Of a stretch of DNA of 64,000 nt, positions 1 to 8,431 are shown piece after piece. How positions within the stretch are numbered: the stretch's first letter is position 1; the number at the start of each line of letters is the position of its first letter. The notes under the pieces are model-generated. The model was not told the origin of the DNA, made no database searches, and saw nothing but the letters and a program-made list of their open reading frames with translations. Source of the DNA: an uncultured Actinomycetes bacterium (GTDB lineage Bacteria; Actinomycetota; Actinomycetes; Nanopelagicales; Nanopelagicaceae); NCBI GenBank assembly GCA_937876245.1, contig CALEGP010000033.1, positions 1 to 64,000 on the forward strand. Reading direction: 5' to 3'. Position numbers and translations under genes: made by a program.

Positions 1-72
1 AACTACCTAAAGCCCACTAACTACCTAAAGCCCACTAACTACCTAAAGCCCACTAACTACCTAAAGCCCACT
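1..72. repeat. 18-bp tandem repeat, four copies, touching the window edge
   Basis: Four identical, uninterrupted copies of AACTACCTAAAGCCCACT occupy positions 1-18, 19-36, 37-54 and 55-72. On the minus strand the unit reads AGTGGGCTTTAGGTAGTT, and the copy nearest the gene supplies the last three codons and the TAG stop of ccsA (Ser-Gly-Leu-stop). The array starts exactly at base 1, so its true length is unknown. It could be a real 3'-end tandem duplication or an assembly artefact at a contig end. Confidence 0.95.
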
Positions 73-951
73 ATAGGTATGTCTACCCGTTCCCCACACA
101 TTTATATACACATAATTGAAAAGGAATGTTGATCCGGCAAATATACATAACCAAGCTGCCTTGCGCCCACGCCAGCCAACGGTTACGCGAGCGTGCAGAT
201 ATGCCGCATATGCCACCCAAGTAATAAATGCCCAAGTCTCTTTTGGATCCCAACCCCAATAACGCCCCCATGCTGATTCCGCCCAGATTGCTCCGGCTAT
301 TACAGCAAAAGTCCAGAGTGGAAATACAAATGCAACCAATCGATAGGTGAGTTGATCCAATGCTTCGAGTGTCGGTAGCTTCAAAGCCCAGACCGGACGG
401 CCACCTTTATTTTCATATCTATCGAGAAGTAAATACGTGGCAGCTATGCAATTAGCCAATAAAAATACTCCGCCAGAAATAATTGCAGCAGAAACATGAA
501 TAGCCAACCATGTTGACTTAAGTGCTGGAACAAGAGGAGCGCTAGGTCGGTAAAGAATTGTTATTGCAGTTCCAAGAGTCAAGAGTACGGCGATTGCAAC
601 CGGCAACCCAAGCCAACGAATTTTATATCGCCAAAGGGCATAAACATAAGCACTCGTGAAAGCTAGTGCCCCAGTTATGGAGAATTCATACATATTTCCC
701 CATGGCACGCGATGTGCTGAAATTCCTCGGAAGATAACGCCCACAAACAAAAATACTAGAGCTAACACCATCATTACAGTTCCAATATCTCCACTTCGCT
801 TTGTGCGAGTGAAATCAAATTCTGTTTTATCTTCTAAATTTCGTACTGAAAAAGCTACTTCGACGGCGTGTGAAAAGAAGGCAAGCGTAAATAGGACCAT
901 CGCCGAATAAATTGCATAATTAGATAGGTAAGCAAAATTTGTGGAGGTCAT
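61..951 (-). CDS. ccsA: Cytochrome c biogenesis protein CcsA/CcsB (haem-handling membrane subunit)
   Basis: This is the integral membrane half of the System II (Ccs) cytochrome c synthase, which moves haem across the membrane and, with ResB, attaches it to apocytochrome c. The 296-residue product has about eight hydrophobic segments. The tryptophan-rich WWD signature lies near residues 228-240 (WGRYWGWDPKETW), and His152 and His253 are candidate haem ligands. It starts 5 nt after the resB stop and is the last gene of a leftward resB-type operon. The order phosphatase-tlpA-ccdA-resB-ccsA matches the mycobacterial Rv0525-Rv0529 locus. The stop codon lies inside the first unit of an 18-bp tandem repeat. 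The family assignment is firm. Confidence 0.95.
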   Translation of the reverse strand: MTSTNFAYLSNYAIYSAMVLFTLAFFSHAVEVAFSVRNLEDKTEFDFTRTKRSGDIGTVMMVLALVFLFVGVIFRGISAHRVPWGNMYEFSITGALAFTSAYVYALWRYKIRWLGLPVAIAVLLTLGTAITILYRPSAPLVPALKSTWLAIHVSAAIISGGVFLLANCIAATYLLLDRYENKGGRPVWALKLPTLEALDQLTYRLVAFVFPLWTFAVIAGAIWAESAWGRYWGWDPKETWAFITWVAYAAYLHARVTVGWRGRKAAWLCIFAGSTFLFNYVYINVWGTGRHTYSGL

Positions 952-956
952 TTTTT

Positions 957-2414
957 CTAGCTTCTCATTTCATTTATTAGTGCCGCAATTTCCGATTCAA
1001 GGCCCGGAACCGAGTTCTTTGCTAATCCAGCAATTTCAACTCCTGATTTGTCAGCAGAAGTTTTAACCCAAATTCTACGCGATCTAGTGAAGAGCGACAT
1101 CAATAGGCCAAGGATTGCAAAAATTGAGCCGAGCAATGCATATATCTTGCCCGGATCTTTGACTATTTGCAGGTTGACCCACGGAGTCCAACCTTCAAAA
1201 GTGATCGATCCCTCATTGAAATCAAACGTTTCATGCAACTCAAGAGTTTTTAGTGATAGTCGAGTCATGGCTGTTGTATCTAACCGATACACCGACTGAG
1301 GTCTACCCGTATCCAGTCCAAGATTTCCGGTCCAAACTGAAATCAATAATCTGGGATCTAAAACTTCCGGGTATGTCGAGAATGCACCCCGCTGCGAATT
1401 CCGAGCGAATGTTGGAACAAATGACCCAATAAAACCAAGTTGTGGTTCTGCGTCAGGAACCTTAATCGCGCCGATTGAAGTTAAATTCCCATCTTGTGGC
1501 AAAAATATGACTGCCCCTTGATATTTAACTTCGCCAGTTTTATCACGAACCGTGACTATTGGCGCATACCCATTTGCTTGCAAATAAACTTTTGTACTTC
1601 CAAAAGTTAATGGCGAATTTACTCGGACCACTTTTGCTACTTCCTTGGACCCAACAGGATCTGCGATATTTACCGTCAGTTTGTAATCACTTGGTACGCC
1701 AGTAGTTAATTCATAGGTTGCCTTGAAATCTGTGGCCGTAATCGAAAATGGATTCATATTTTTTTCCGACTCTAATTTTCCAAAAGAAATAACGTCATAG
1801 GAAGTGGGAATATTAATGAATCTGTCTCCAACGTTAATTATGGCATCTCCCTTCATACCAAAAAGAGAACCCGCTCCCACGCCAATTAAAATTAGAATTA
1901 ATGAGAGGTGGAATGCCAAATTTCCGCTTTCGCGCATAAATCCTTTTTCGGCAGAAATAGAATCAACATCCCGCCTAATTCTAAAATGGCGTTTTTTCAG
2001 CCACGATTCCGCCCTGTCAAGTGTTCCTGTTTCAAGCTCGAAAAAAAATTCCATGCGATCCAAATTCTTTGGCGTAAGTGGCGGTTTGGCTCCAACACTC
2101 TTCAAGTGTTCTATGGTCCTCGGAAGAACGCAGCCAATAAGGGATATAAAGAGCAGAATATAGATTGAGCTAAACCAAGGAGAACTGTAGACATCAAACA
2201 TATTTAGCTCATCGAGAAATTTTGCAGTGCCTGGATTGCTCTTAAAATAGTCACTTACTGCAAGCGGGTTCTGCGAGCGTTGCGGAAAAATTGATCCGGG
2301 TATCGCGGCGAGACCAAAAAGCAGGAGCAATATTAAAGCTGTCCGCATGCTTGTCAATTGGCGCCATAACCAGCGACTAAGTGAACGCGCCTCGAGTTCA
2401 GGAACTAAAGTCAT
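957..2414 (-). CDS. resB: ResB-like cytochrome c biogenesis protein (Ccs1)
   Basis: ResB/Ccs1 is the partner of CcsA in System II cytochrome c assembly. It presents the apocytochrome on the outer face and completes the haem-lyase complex. The 485-residue protein has the family layout: paired N-terminal hydrophobic segments near residues 25-42 and 80-97, a third near 165-185, a large extracytoplasmic region, and a final membrane segment near 425-445 followed by a charged tail. The start codon immediately follows the ccdA stop, giving tight coupling. Length and topology are typical for actinobacteria. No defect is visible. Confidence 0.95.
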   Translation of the reverse strand: MTLVPELEARSLSRWLWRQLTSMRTALILLLLFGLAAIPGSIFPQRSQNPLAVSDYFKSNPGTAKFLDELNMFDVYSSPWFSSIYILLFISLIGCVLPRTIEHLKSVGAKPPLTPKNLDRMEFFFELETGTLDRAESWLKKRHFRIRRDVDSISAEKGFMRESGNLAFHLSLILILIGVGAGSLFGMKGDAIINVGDRFINIPTSYDVISFGKLESEKNMNPFSITATDFKATYELTTGVPSDYKLTVNIADPVGSKEVAKVVRVNSPLTFGSTKVYLQANGYAPIVTVRDKTGEVKYQGAVIFLPQDGNLTSIGAIKVPDAEPQLGFIGSFVPTFARNSQRGAFSTYPEVLDPRLLISVWTGNLGLDTGRPQSVYRLDTTAMTRLSLKTLELHETFDFNEGSITFEGWTPWVNLQIVKDPGKIYALLGSIFAILGLLMSLFTRSRRIWVKTSADKSGVEIAGLAKNSVPGLESEIAALINEMRS

Positions 2415-3146
2415 TTATAGAACCGGAGCGAAATCTGTAATCAAACCACGAAGCGAATTCATTACATCGGCCCACAATCCCGTCACTTGCAAAACTCCAA
2501 TTAGAATTAAGAATATCCCGCCAATGAGCGTCAGATAGTTACCATGACGGGAAACAAACTTACGTAAACGATTGGATTTGTCGAAAAATATCCCAACTAA
2601 AATAAAGGGAATTCCAAGCCCCAAGCAATATGCAACACTCAAAATTGCGCCACGCAGTGCACTCGATTCTTGAAAAGAAAGAGTTTGCACGGCTGCCAAA
2701 GTGGGCCCTATGCAGGGTGTCCAGCCGACACCAAATAGAAATCCTAAAATTGGTGCGCCAGCAAGTCCGGCACGGACTTTCCAAACCGGCTTAAAAGAGC
2801 GATAGAACTTCTGGTTAAAGAGAAATACCGTACCCATTGCGATGGTCAATAATCCGAGAACAATGGATACGCCTCTTGAATTGCTGGAAATAGTAGATCC
2901 GATTGATCCGAATAACGCACCGTATGAAATAAATAGAACTGAAAATCCTAGGACGAATAAAAGAGAACCCAACGCAACTCGACCTCGACTTCTTACTTCT
3001 GTCATTCCTGCTGCATACGAGAGATAGCCAGGAACCAGTGGGAGCACACATGGTGAAGCAAATGAAATCAATCCCGCGATTATTGCTATTATCGAAGCGA
3101 TTATTAAGTTTCCATCCAGAATCAAGGCAACAAATGAATTAAACAT
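2415..3146 (-). CDS. ccdA: CcdA-type thiol:disulfide transporter
   Basis: CcdA carries reducing power from cytoplasmic thioredoxin across the membrane to the extracytoplasmic thioredoxin-like protein that keeps the apocytochrome haem-binding cysteines reduced. The 243-residue protein has about six membrane helices. The two redox cysteines sit in the expected places: Cys33 in the [10 protein letters not shown] motif of the first helix and Cys145 in GWTPCIGP of the fourth. The gene overlaps the end of the upstream tlpA-like gene by 8 nt and abuts resB, so the thioredoxin, its reductant and the synthase are co-expressed. Confidence 0.95.
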   Translation of the reverse strand: MFNSFVALILDGNLIIASIIAIIAGLISFASPCVLPLVPGYLSYAAGMTEVRSRGRVALGSLLFVLGFSVLFISYGALFGSIGSTISSNSRGVSIVLGLLTIAMGTVFLFNQKFYRSFKPVWKVRAGLAGAPILGFLFGVGWTPCIGPTLAAVQTLSFQESSALRGAILSVAYCLGLGIPFILVGIFFDKSNRLRKFVSRHGNYLTLIGGIFLILIGVLQVTGLWADVMNSLRGLITDFAPVL

Positions 3147-3699
3147 TCACATTCCCTCCGGAAACCTTACTCAACAGGTCTTTCATGACCGAAACAGTAG
3201 CCAGGCCACTCACTCGAGCAGCAACTCTGCCTTGATCGTCGAGTATCAGTGTCGTAGGAATCGCATTGGCGGGCAGTGAGCCTCGAAAGCCCGCAATAAT
3301 GGCATCGTCAATTAGCGTCGGATAAGTTATTTTAAATCTCTGAACAAAACTTCTAGCAGAGCTAAAATTATCGCGGGTTAAAATTCCAATAAATTGAATC
3401 TGTGGATTCTTAGTTGCAAACTCTTGAAGCGTTGGTGCTTCGGCTCGGCAGGGCGAACACCATGATGCCCAAACATTTACGACTGTAACTTTTCCTTTTT
3501 GAAATTCGAATTTGTCGCCATTGAGAGTCTCACCAGATAAATCAGGTGCCAATCTTCGCTCGCTCTTTGCGATAAAGATTGCCGCGCCATTGCCAGATAT
3601 AAAAGCTTTCCCACTGTCACTTGATATTCCGCCAGTTGCACATGCCGCTAATGAGAGTGTTAAAAGCAAAATTGAAGCGAGCGCAAATATCTTCTTCAT
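3139..3699 (-). CDS. TlpA/ResA-family thioredoxin, predicted lipoprotein
   Basis: This is an extracytoplasmic thioredoxin-fold protein that receives electrons from CcdA and reduces apocytochrome c cysteines. The N-terminus is a lipoprotein signal: positively charged MKK, a hydrophobic stretch, then LAAC with Cys20 as the lipidated residue. The thioredoxin active site WCSPC has Cys81 and Cys84. The 186-residue length is usual for ResA/TlpA. The ATG overlaps the stop of the upstream histidine phosphatase in an ATGA arrangement. In Mycobacterium the equivalent gene is Rv0526. ResA and TlpA cannot be told apart from sequence alone. Confidence 0.9.
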   Translation of the reverse strand: MKKIFALASILLLTLSLAACATGGISSDSGKAFISGNGAAIFIAKSERRLAPDLSGETLNGDKFEFQKGKVTVVNVWASWCSPCRAEAPTLQEFATKNPQIQFIGILTRDNFSSARSFVQRFKITYPTLIDDAIIAGFRGSLPANAIPTTLILDDQGRVAARVSGLATVSVMKDLLSKVSGGNVNV

Positions 3700-4316
3700 T
3701 TAAGAGGCAACAAATGTTTGGCAGGTTCGTTATAGGTGACTCCAGAGATAGCTCCCTCATCATCTAAATGCAGACTCGTCACCGATGCGAGTGAGCAAAT
3801 TCGTTTTCTTGGATCATGCATAAGTCGACGGCCTTCAATCGCAGAACGCAAAATCCAAATCGGTAATTGATGCGAAACTACTAACGCGTCCTTTCCATCG
3901 GCAGCATCACGGGCATTGAAAACTGCAGACAACATACGTTCGATTTGTTCTGTGTAGGGCTCGCCCCATGAAGGCTCTGCTGGATTTCGCAGGTGCCACC
4001 ATGATGCCGGGTGGCGAAGAATTCCACTGCCTAGTTCGAATTTCTTACCTTCAAATACATTAGCAGCCTCAATTAAATTCTCGTCTGTTTTAATTTTTAA
4101 ATTATGTTGAGTTGCAATTGGGGCTGCTGTCTCTTGAGCGCGCTCAAGTGGAGAGGCATGAATCGCACCTAGCTCTAAATTCTTTGACCAATCTGCCACC
4201 GCTTGGGCCATCTCATGACCCCGCTCAGACAGCCGCCAACCTAGCTGGCGCCCATAAAGAATTTTCTCAGGATTCTCTACTTCACCATGCCGCAGCACGT
4301 GAATCGATCTACTCAT
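3696..4316 (-). CDS. Histidine phosphatase family protein (phosphoglycerate mutase-like)
   Basis: This is a cytoplasmic histidine-phosphatase superfamily enzyme. The catalytic RHGE motif lies at residues 9-12 with His10 as the phospho-acceptor, and the second conserved histidine is in VVSHQ. I chose the ATG at 4316, giving 206 residues. The longer frame from 4355 has no support, whereas a TATGAT hexamer lies 6 nt upstream of 4316 and the RHG motif then sits at the usual distance from the N-terminus. It is the first gene of the cytochrome c maturation operon, as in mycobacteria (Rv0525), but its substrate is unknown. Confidence 0.88.
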   Translation of the reverse strand: MSRSIHVLRHGEVENPEKILYGRQLGWRLSERGHEMAQAVADWSKNLELGAIHASPLERAQETAAPIATQHNLKIKTDENLIEAANVFEGKKFELGSGILRHPASWWHLRNPAEPSWGEPYTEQIERMLSAVFNARDAADGKDALVVSHQLPIWILRSAIEGRRLMHDPRKRICSLASVTSLHLDDEGAISGVTYNEPAKHLLPLK

Positions 4317-4322
4317 TGGCCC

Positions 4323-4328
4323 ATCATA
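4323..4328 (-). promoter_or_regulatory. -10 box for leaderless transcription of the ccs operon
   Basis: On the minus strand TATGAT ends 6 nt before the ATG at 4316. No Shine-Dalgarno sequence precedes that ATG. The spacing would put the transcription start at or next to the start codon. No convincing -35 element is visible. Confidence 0.5.
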
Positions 4329-4371
4329 ACTTGTAGTCAACTGCCTAAGCAGCACAGAGAAATATGAGCGA

Positions 4372-4377
4372 TATGGT
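4372..4377 (+). promoter_or_regulatory. -10 box upstream of the HAD hydrolase gene
   Basis: TATGGT ends 6 nt before the ATG at 4384, with no ribosome binding site between them. This fits a leaderless transcript diverging from the ccs operon. Confidence 0.4.
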
Positions 4378-4383
4378 TACCTC

Positions 4384-5154
4384 ATGACAAATAGTGGCAA
4401 ACGAGTTGCCTTCTTTGATGTCGACAACACAATTCTTCGAGGTTCGACCATCTTCCTACTTGGTCGTGGCATGTATCAGAGGGGGTTTTTTAGCAAGCGT
4501 GATATCTCTGCTTTTGTACTAGCAAATCTCCGATATAGGTTGACCGGAGCAGAAAGCCCTGAGGAGATCGAGAAGTTTCAGAATGCCGCATGTGATTTTA
4601 TTGGTGGCCATAATGTTAAAGAAATCGAAGCCATTGGTTCAGAGATCTATGACGAATTTGTCTCTCCAGCTCTTTGGCAAGGAGCAATAGATATTGCCAA
4701 CCAGCACCTAGCAAATGGCGAAGAAGTTTGGCTAGTGACCGCAACACCGCAAGATATGGCAGTTCTAATCGCAAAGCGCTTAGGTTTCACAGGAGCGCTT
4801 GGTACCAAGGCCGAAGTGATCGACGGAGCATACACAGGTAAATTAGGCGGCTCGTTATTGCACGGCAAACAAAAAGCGGTTGCGATAAAGGAGTTGGCGC
4901 TAGCCCAAGGAATTGACTTGGCAAATTCCTATGCTTATTCAGATAGCCATAACGACATTCCACTCTTAACCTCAGTAGGCAAACCGGCCGTCATTAATCC
5001 AGACACTTTGTTACAAATTCGTGCTATTCACGATAATTGGCCAATTCATGATTTTCGTCGAGCCCGGGCCATAAAAGCTTTCTTTGGACCAGTACTTGCC
5101 CGCCTGGCCGCTTGTTTAACTTTCTTATTGCCCCGAAGATTGCGGTCAAAGTAA
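4384..5154 (+). CDS. HAD-IB family hydrolase (SerB-like phosphatase)
   Basis: This is a haloacid dehalogenase superfamily phosphatase of subclass IB. The nucleophile motif FFDVDNTILRGS places Asp12 and Asp14 near the N-terminus. A later DSHNDIPLL motif supplies the metal-binding acidic residues, and a lysine-containing motif (GKQKAVAIKEL) lies between. The 256-residue protein ends in a hydrophobic, arginine-rich tail (about residues 232-256), which is common in actinobacterial members of this family and may touch the membrane. It diverges from the ccs operon. SerB-like enzymes dephosphorylate phosphoserine, but this family also acts on other small phosphomonoesters, so the substrate is open. 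Confidence 0.85.
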   Translation: MTNSGKRVAFFDVDNTILRGSTIFLLGRGMYQRGFFSKRDISAFVLANLRYRLTGAESPEEIEKFQNAACDFIGGHNVKEIEAIGSEIYDEFVSPALWQGAIDIANQHLANGEEVWLVTATPQDMAVLIAKRLGFTGALGTKAEVIDGAYTGKLGGSLLHGKQKAVAIKELALAQGIDLANSYAYSDSHNDIPLLTSVGKPAVINPDTLLQIRAIHDNWPIHDFRRARAIKAFFGPVLARLAACLTFLLPRRLRSK

Positions 5155-5168
5155 CTTCTAAAACTCGG

Positions 5169-5174
5169 TAAAGT
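5169..5174 (+). promoter_or_regulatory. -10 box upstream of the helicase-associated gene
   Basis: TAAAGT ends 9 nt before the ATG at 5184. No Shine-Dalgarno sequence is visible in the short gap, which fits near-leaderless transcription. Confidence 0.35.
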
Positions 5175-5183
5175 AAGCCACTT

Positions 5184-7340
5184 ATGTCTGTTAATTCTTT
5201 CGCTGACGAGCTCCGCTCTCGTTCTGATGACGCTATCGCCGCGCTTTTTGAAGCCCGACCTGATTTATTAACTCCAATCCCGACTGACTTATCTGCGCTA
5301 TCTGCGCGAGCTAACTCCACTCCCAGTCTTATGCGAGCCCTTGAATCACTCAATAAATTCCAACTAGAAGTTTTGACATCTGCTTGCACACTTTCCGAGC
5401 CTTTTTCGAAATCTGAGATACTTTCAGTAACTATTCCGGAAGCCGGCGAAGAGCTCCTAAGGCTTTGGGCAGCGGCTCTTGTTTATAAAGATGGAAGTAA
5501 ATTTAGATTACCTGGAAACTTACGAAATCTAATTGGTGATGAACCCGGCGGCCTTGGCCCGCACTCCCCTAAAAAGATAGATTTTATAGCCCTCAAAGAT
5601 CTTCCGCCAGATTCTGCTGCTGTTCTCGAAAGATTGACCTGGGGTCCACCTCGAGGCCAAGTAGCGAGCGTTAAATCTCCAGGCAAGGCGATTGGGTGGT
5701 TGCTAGAAAATAATTACTTAATGCCGATGGATTCTAAAACAGTTGTCCTTCCCCGTGAAGTAGGAATGCATCTTCGGTCGGGCAAAGTCTTTAAAGACTT
5801 TGCGCCAGTCCCGGCAAAATTTTTAGGTACTAACCGCAAGCAGAAAGATGTTAATCGCGCTGCAATTGCAAACGTTTCGAATTTCCTAAGGTGGTGTGAG
5901 GAACTTGCCCACAACTGGTCAGATGAGCCACCTATTGCGCTAAGGTCTGGCGGTCTTGGGGTTAGAGATTTAAAACGAAGCGCTGATCACCTAGGTGTTG
6001 ATGAAATTTGCGTTGCATTTGTTGCCGAAATTCTCTATCTCGGTGGATTGATTGTCATTGATACTGATGACCAAATATTACCAACTAACTCTTTTGATAT
6101 CTGGATGTCTCGAACTCTTGAAGAGCGCTGGCATTCTTTGGTAAGTCTCTGGTTGGAAACTTCTAGAGTTAGCGGTCTCGTTGGAAAGATTGGCGAAAAA
6201 AATATTGCGCCCCTTGGCCCTGAGCTTGACCGTGCCGGCGTTGCATCCATGCGCAAGGCAACTCTGCATATTCTGTCGAAAAATTTAGAACTTGACCCGG
6301 ACATAAAAGTTCTTCAATCTCTTATTGCTTGGCAGATGCCACAGAGATTCAGTGCGGAATATATTGAGTGGACGCTTCGGGAAGCGGAATGGTTGGGACT
6401 TACCGGACAAGGTGCACTTTCAGAATTTGGCTCTGCTCTGTTAAATGGTGCCAAAGACATTGGAGTTGAAAGCGCTCTGCCTAAACCTGTCGATCACATC
6501 TTGATCCAGGCCGATAACAGCGCTATCGCGCCAGGTCCATTAACTGTAGAACTCGCAAACATGATTGGCACGATTGCTGATATTGAAAGCCGAGGCGGCG
6601 CCTCGGTCTACCGATTTAGCGAGAGTTCAATTAGACGCGGCTTAGATCATGGACAAACCGGCGGGCAAATCAAAAGTTTCTTGAAGAAGACATCCAGAAC
6701 CCCGGTTCCACAGCCGCTCGAATACTTAATCAATGATGTCGCCAAACGCCATGGCCGCCTTCGTGTTGGGTCAGCCCATTCTTATATCCGTTGTGAAGAT
6801 GAGGGGTTGATTGCTCAAATTTTGCATGACAAGAAATTAGAACAGCTTCGCTTCCGTAAACTTGCTCCTCAAGTTCTAGTTTGTGATTTTGAATCTAGTG
6901 ACGTAATCGCAACGCTTCGAGAAGCTAGCTATCTGCCAGCTGCTGAGAATGCAAACGGAATTCTAATTTCAGCCCCTGCCATTCGTCGGGCAAAATCCCG
7001 TCCTAGGCCTCCGAAAATTTTGAGTGAAACTTCGGCCCCAAGTAAAATTATTGTTAAGGGTGCGATCCGTGCCTTGCGCGCTGGGGAAAAAGCCAGCTCA
7101 CATAAGCCTCGGGAAGTGCCGAGAACAACAGCTAATGAAACTCTTGATTTACTCCATCAATATATTGAGGAGCAGGCGAGTCTCACAATTGGTTATGCCG
7201 ACACAAATGGCGGGGTATCAAATAGGCTGATTGATCCCATTTCTATTTCGCTTGGGACCTTAATTGCCAGAGATCATGCGACGGGCGAGATGCAAAGTTT
7301 TAGAATTCCTAGAATCACCGGCGTTAGCCCGGCGAAATAA
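5184..7340 (+). CDS. Helicase-associated domain protein (partner of XPB-like helicase)
   Basis: This 718-residue protein resembles the large actinobacterial proteins encoded next to XPB/ERCC3-type helicases (Rv0862c in Mycobacterium tuberculosis). The N-terminal half is a series of helical, winged-helix-like segments. The C-terminal part resembles the XPB/Ssl2 helicase N-terminal domain (about residues 450-590), followed by a basic low-complexity linker (about 590-640) and a small WYL-like beta domain with conserved IDPISI. No Walker motifs are present, so it is not itself an ATPase. It probably binds DNA or the helicase. The M20 peptidase gene follows 14 nt later and then XPB, so the three are likely co-transcribed. 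Confidence 0.8.
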   Translation: MSVNSFADELRSRSDDAIAALFEARPDLLTPIPTDLSALSARANSTPSLMRALESLNKFQLEVLTSACTLSEPFSKSEILSVTIPEAGEELLRLWAAALVYKDGSKFRLPGNLRNLIGDEPGGLGPHSPKKIDFIALKDLPPDSAAVLERLTWGPPRGQVASVKSPGKAIGWLLENNYLMPMDSKTVVLPREVGMHLRSGKVFKDFAPVPAKFLGTNRKQKDVNRAAIANVSNFLRWCEELAHNWSDEPPIALRSGGLGVRDLKRSADHLGVDEICVAFVAEILYLGGLIVIDTDDQILPTNSFDIWMSRTLEERWHSLVSLWLETSRVSGLVGKIGEKNIAPLGPELDRAGVASMRKATLHILSKNLELDPDIKVLQSLIAWQMPQRFSAEYIEWTLREAEWLGLTGQGALSEFGSALLNGAKDIGVESALPKPVDHILIQADNSAIAPGPLTVELANMIGTIADIESRGGASVYRFSESSIRRGLDHGQTGGQIKSFLKKTSRTPVPQPLEYLINDVAKRHGRLRVGSAHSYIRCEDEGLIAQILHDKKLEQLRFRKLAPQVLVCDFESSDVIATLREASYLPAAENANGILISAPAIRRAKSRPRPPKILSETSAPSKIIVKGAIRALRAGEKASSHKPREVPRTTANETLDLLHQYIEEQASLTIGYADTNGGVSNRLIDPISISLGTLIARDHATGEMQSFRIPRITGVSPAK

Positions 7341-7354
7341 GGCAGACTAAGCCA

Positions 7355-8431
7355 ATGGCCATCATCGAGGACTTGCGTAAGCTTGTTGAATTCGAATCCC
7401 CCAGCCACGATCTTGGCGCGTGTAGGGGGGTTATCGATCTCGCAATAAAGATTGCAGATGAAAATCTTGAGCACCCCGCCGAGTTAATTGAAGAAAAGTC
7501 GCGTCCTGTTTTTTGGTGGGGAAGCAAAACTCCTGAAGTTGTTCTGCTGGCTCACTTAGATACGGTATGGCCGATAGGTTCTTTTCAGCCGACTTGGAGC
7601 GTTGAAGGTGATGTTGCAAAAGGCCCAGGAATATTCGACATGAAAGCTGGATTCTTACAGGCTCTCTATGCAATTAAGGAAATCCCCGGAGCCGGCGCAA
7701 AACTGGCTTTGATCGCCACAACTGATGAGGAAGTTGGCAGTCAAAGCTCTCGAGAACTTATTGAAAGAGTTTCGAAAGGTGCAAGCGCAGTTTTAGTTTT
7801 AGAAGCCTCGCTAAATGGCAAAGTTAAAACTGGTCGCAAAGGTACTTCAATGTATCAAATCACGATACGAGGTCGCGCAGCCCATGCCGGACTGGAACCT
7901 GAAAAGGGAATCAATGCGACTGCTGAAATCGCAACAATGGTCTTAGCTGTTGTAAAACTTGAAAATTTAGAATTTGGAACCACTGTTGTTCCAACTGTGA
8001 TGCACTCAGGTACGACAACTAACACTGTGCCGGCACTGGCAACCTTAGATATTGATGTTAGGTCATTTTCTGCAGATGAATTGCAAAGAATTGACGCAGC
8101 AATAAAAGGGATGGCCGCTATTCACCCTGAGGCCGGCATAGAGATCGCTGGCGGAATAAATCGCCCACCCCTGGAAGTTCTATCTACTGCATCTCTTTAT
8201 AAAACTTTAGAGAAAGTTGCACTGGAAATTGGCATGGAACCGATAGGGCATGCCTCTGTCGGAGGCGCAAGTGATGGAAATTTTGCGGCAGCGGCAGGTG
8301 CCAAAGTGCTGGATGGACTTGGCGCAGTTGGTGATGGCGCACACGCACCACATGAACAAATATTGCTCTCTTCAATCCCGGTGCGAGTAAAACTTCTAAC
8401 AGCTTTTATTAAGGAATTAATTCGTGACTGA
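7355..8431 (+). CDS. M20 family metallopeptidase (carboxypeptidase G2-like)
   Basis: This is a cytoplasmic zinc-dependent exopeptidase or amidohydrolase of the M20/ArgE/DapE superfamily. The metal-binding signature is complete: His67 and Asp69 in LLAHLDTV, Asp95 in GIFDMKAG, the Glu125-Glu126 pair in TTDEEVG, and a late histidine in GAHAPHEQ. The dimerisation lid, with RAAHAGLEPEKG, follows the DEE motif. The 358-residue length is typical. It is wedged between the helicase partner gene and XPB and overlaps the XPB start by 8 nt, so it is translated in the same operon even though no functional link to DNA repair is known. The substrate cannot be deduced. Confidence 0.88.
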   Translation: MAIIEDLRKLVEFESPSHDLGACRGVIDLAIKIADENLEHPAELIEEKSRPVFWWGSKTPEVVLLAHLDTVWPIGSFQPTWSVEGDVAKGPGIFDMKAGFLQALYAIKEIPGAGAKLALIATTDEEVGSQSSRELIERVSKGASAVLVLEASLNGKVKTGRKGTSMYQITIRGRAAHAGLEPEKGINATAEIATMVLAVVKLENLEFGTTVVPTVMHSGTTTNTVPALATLDIDVRSFSADELQRIDAAIKGMAAIHPEAGIEIAGGINRPPLEVLSTASLYKTLEKVALEIGMEPIGHASVGGASDGNFAAAAGAKVLDGLGAVGDGAHAPHEQILLSSIPVRVKLLTAFIKELIRD

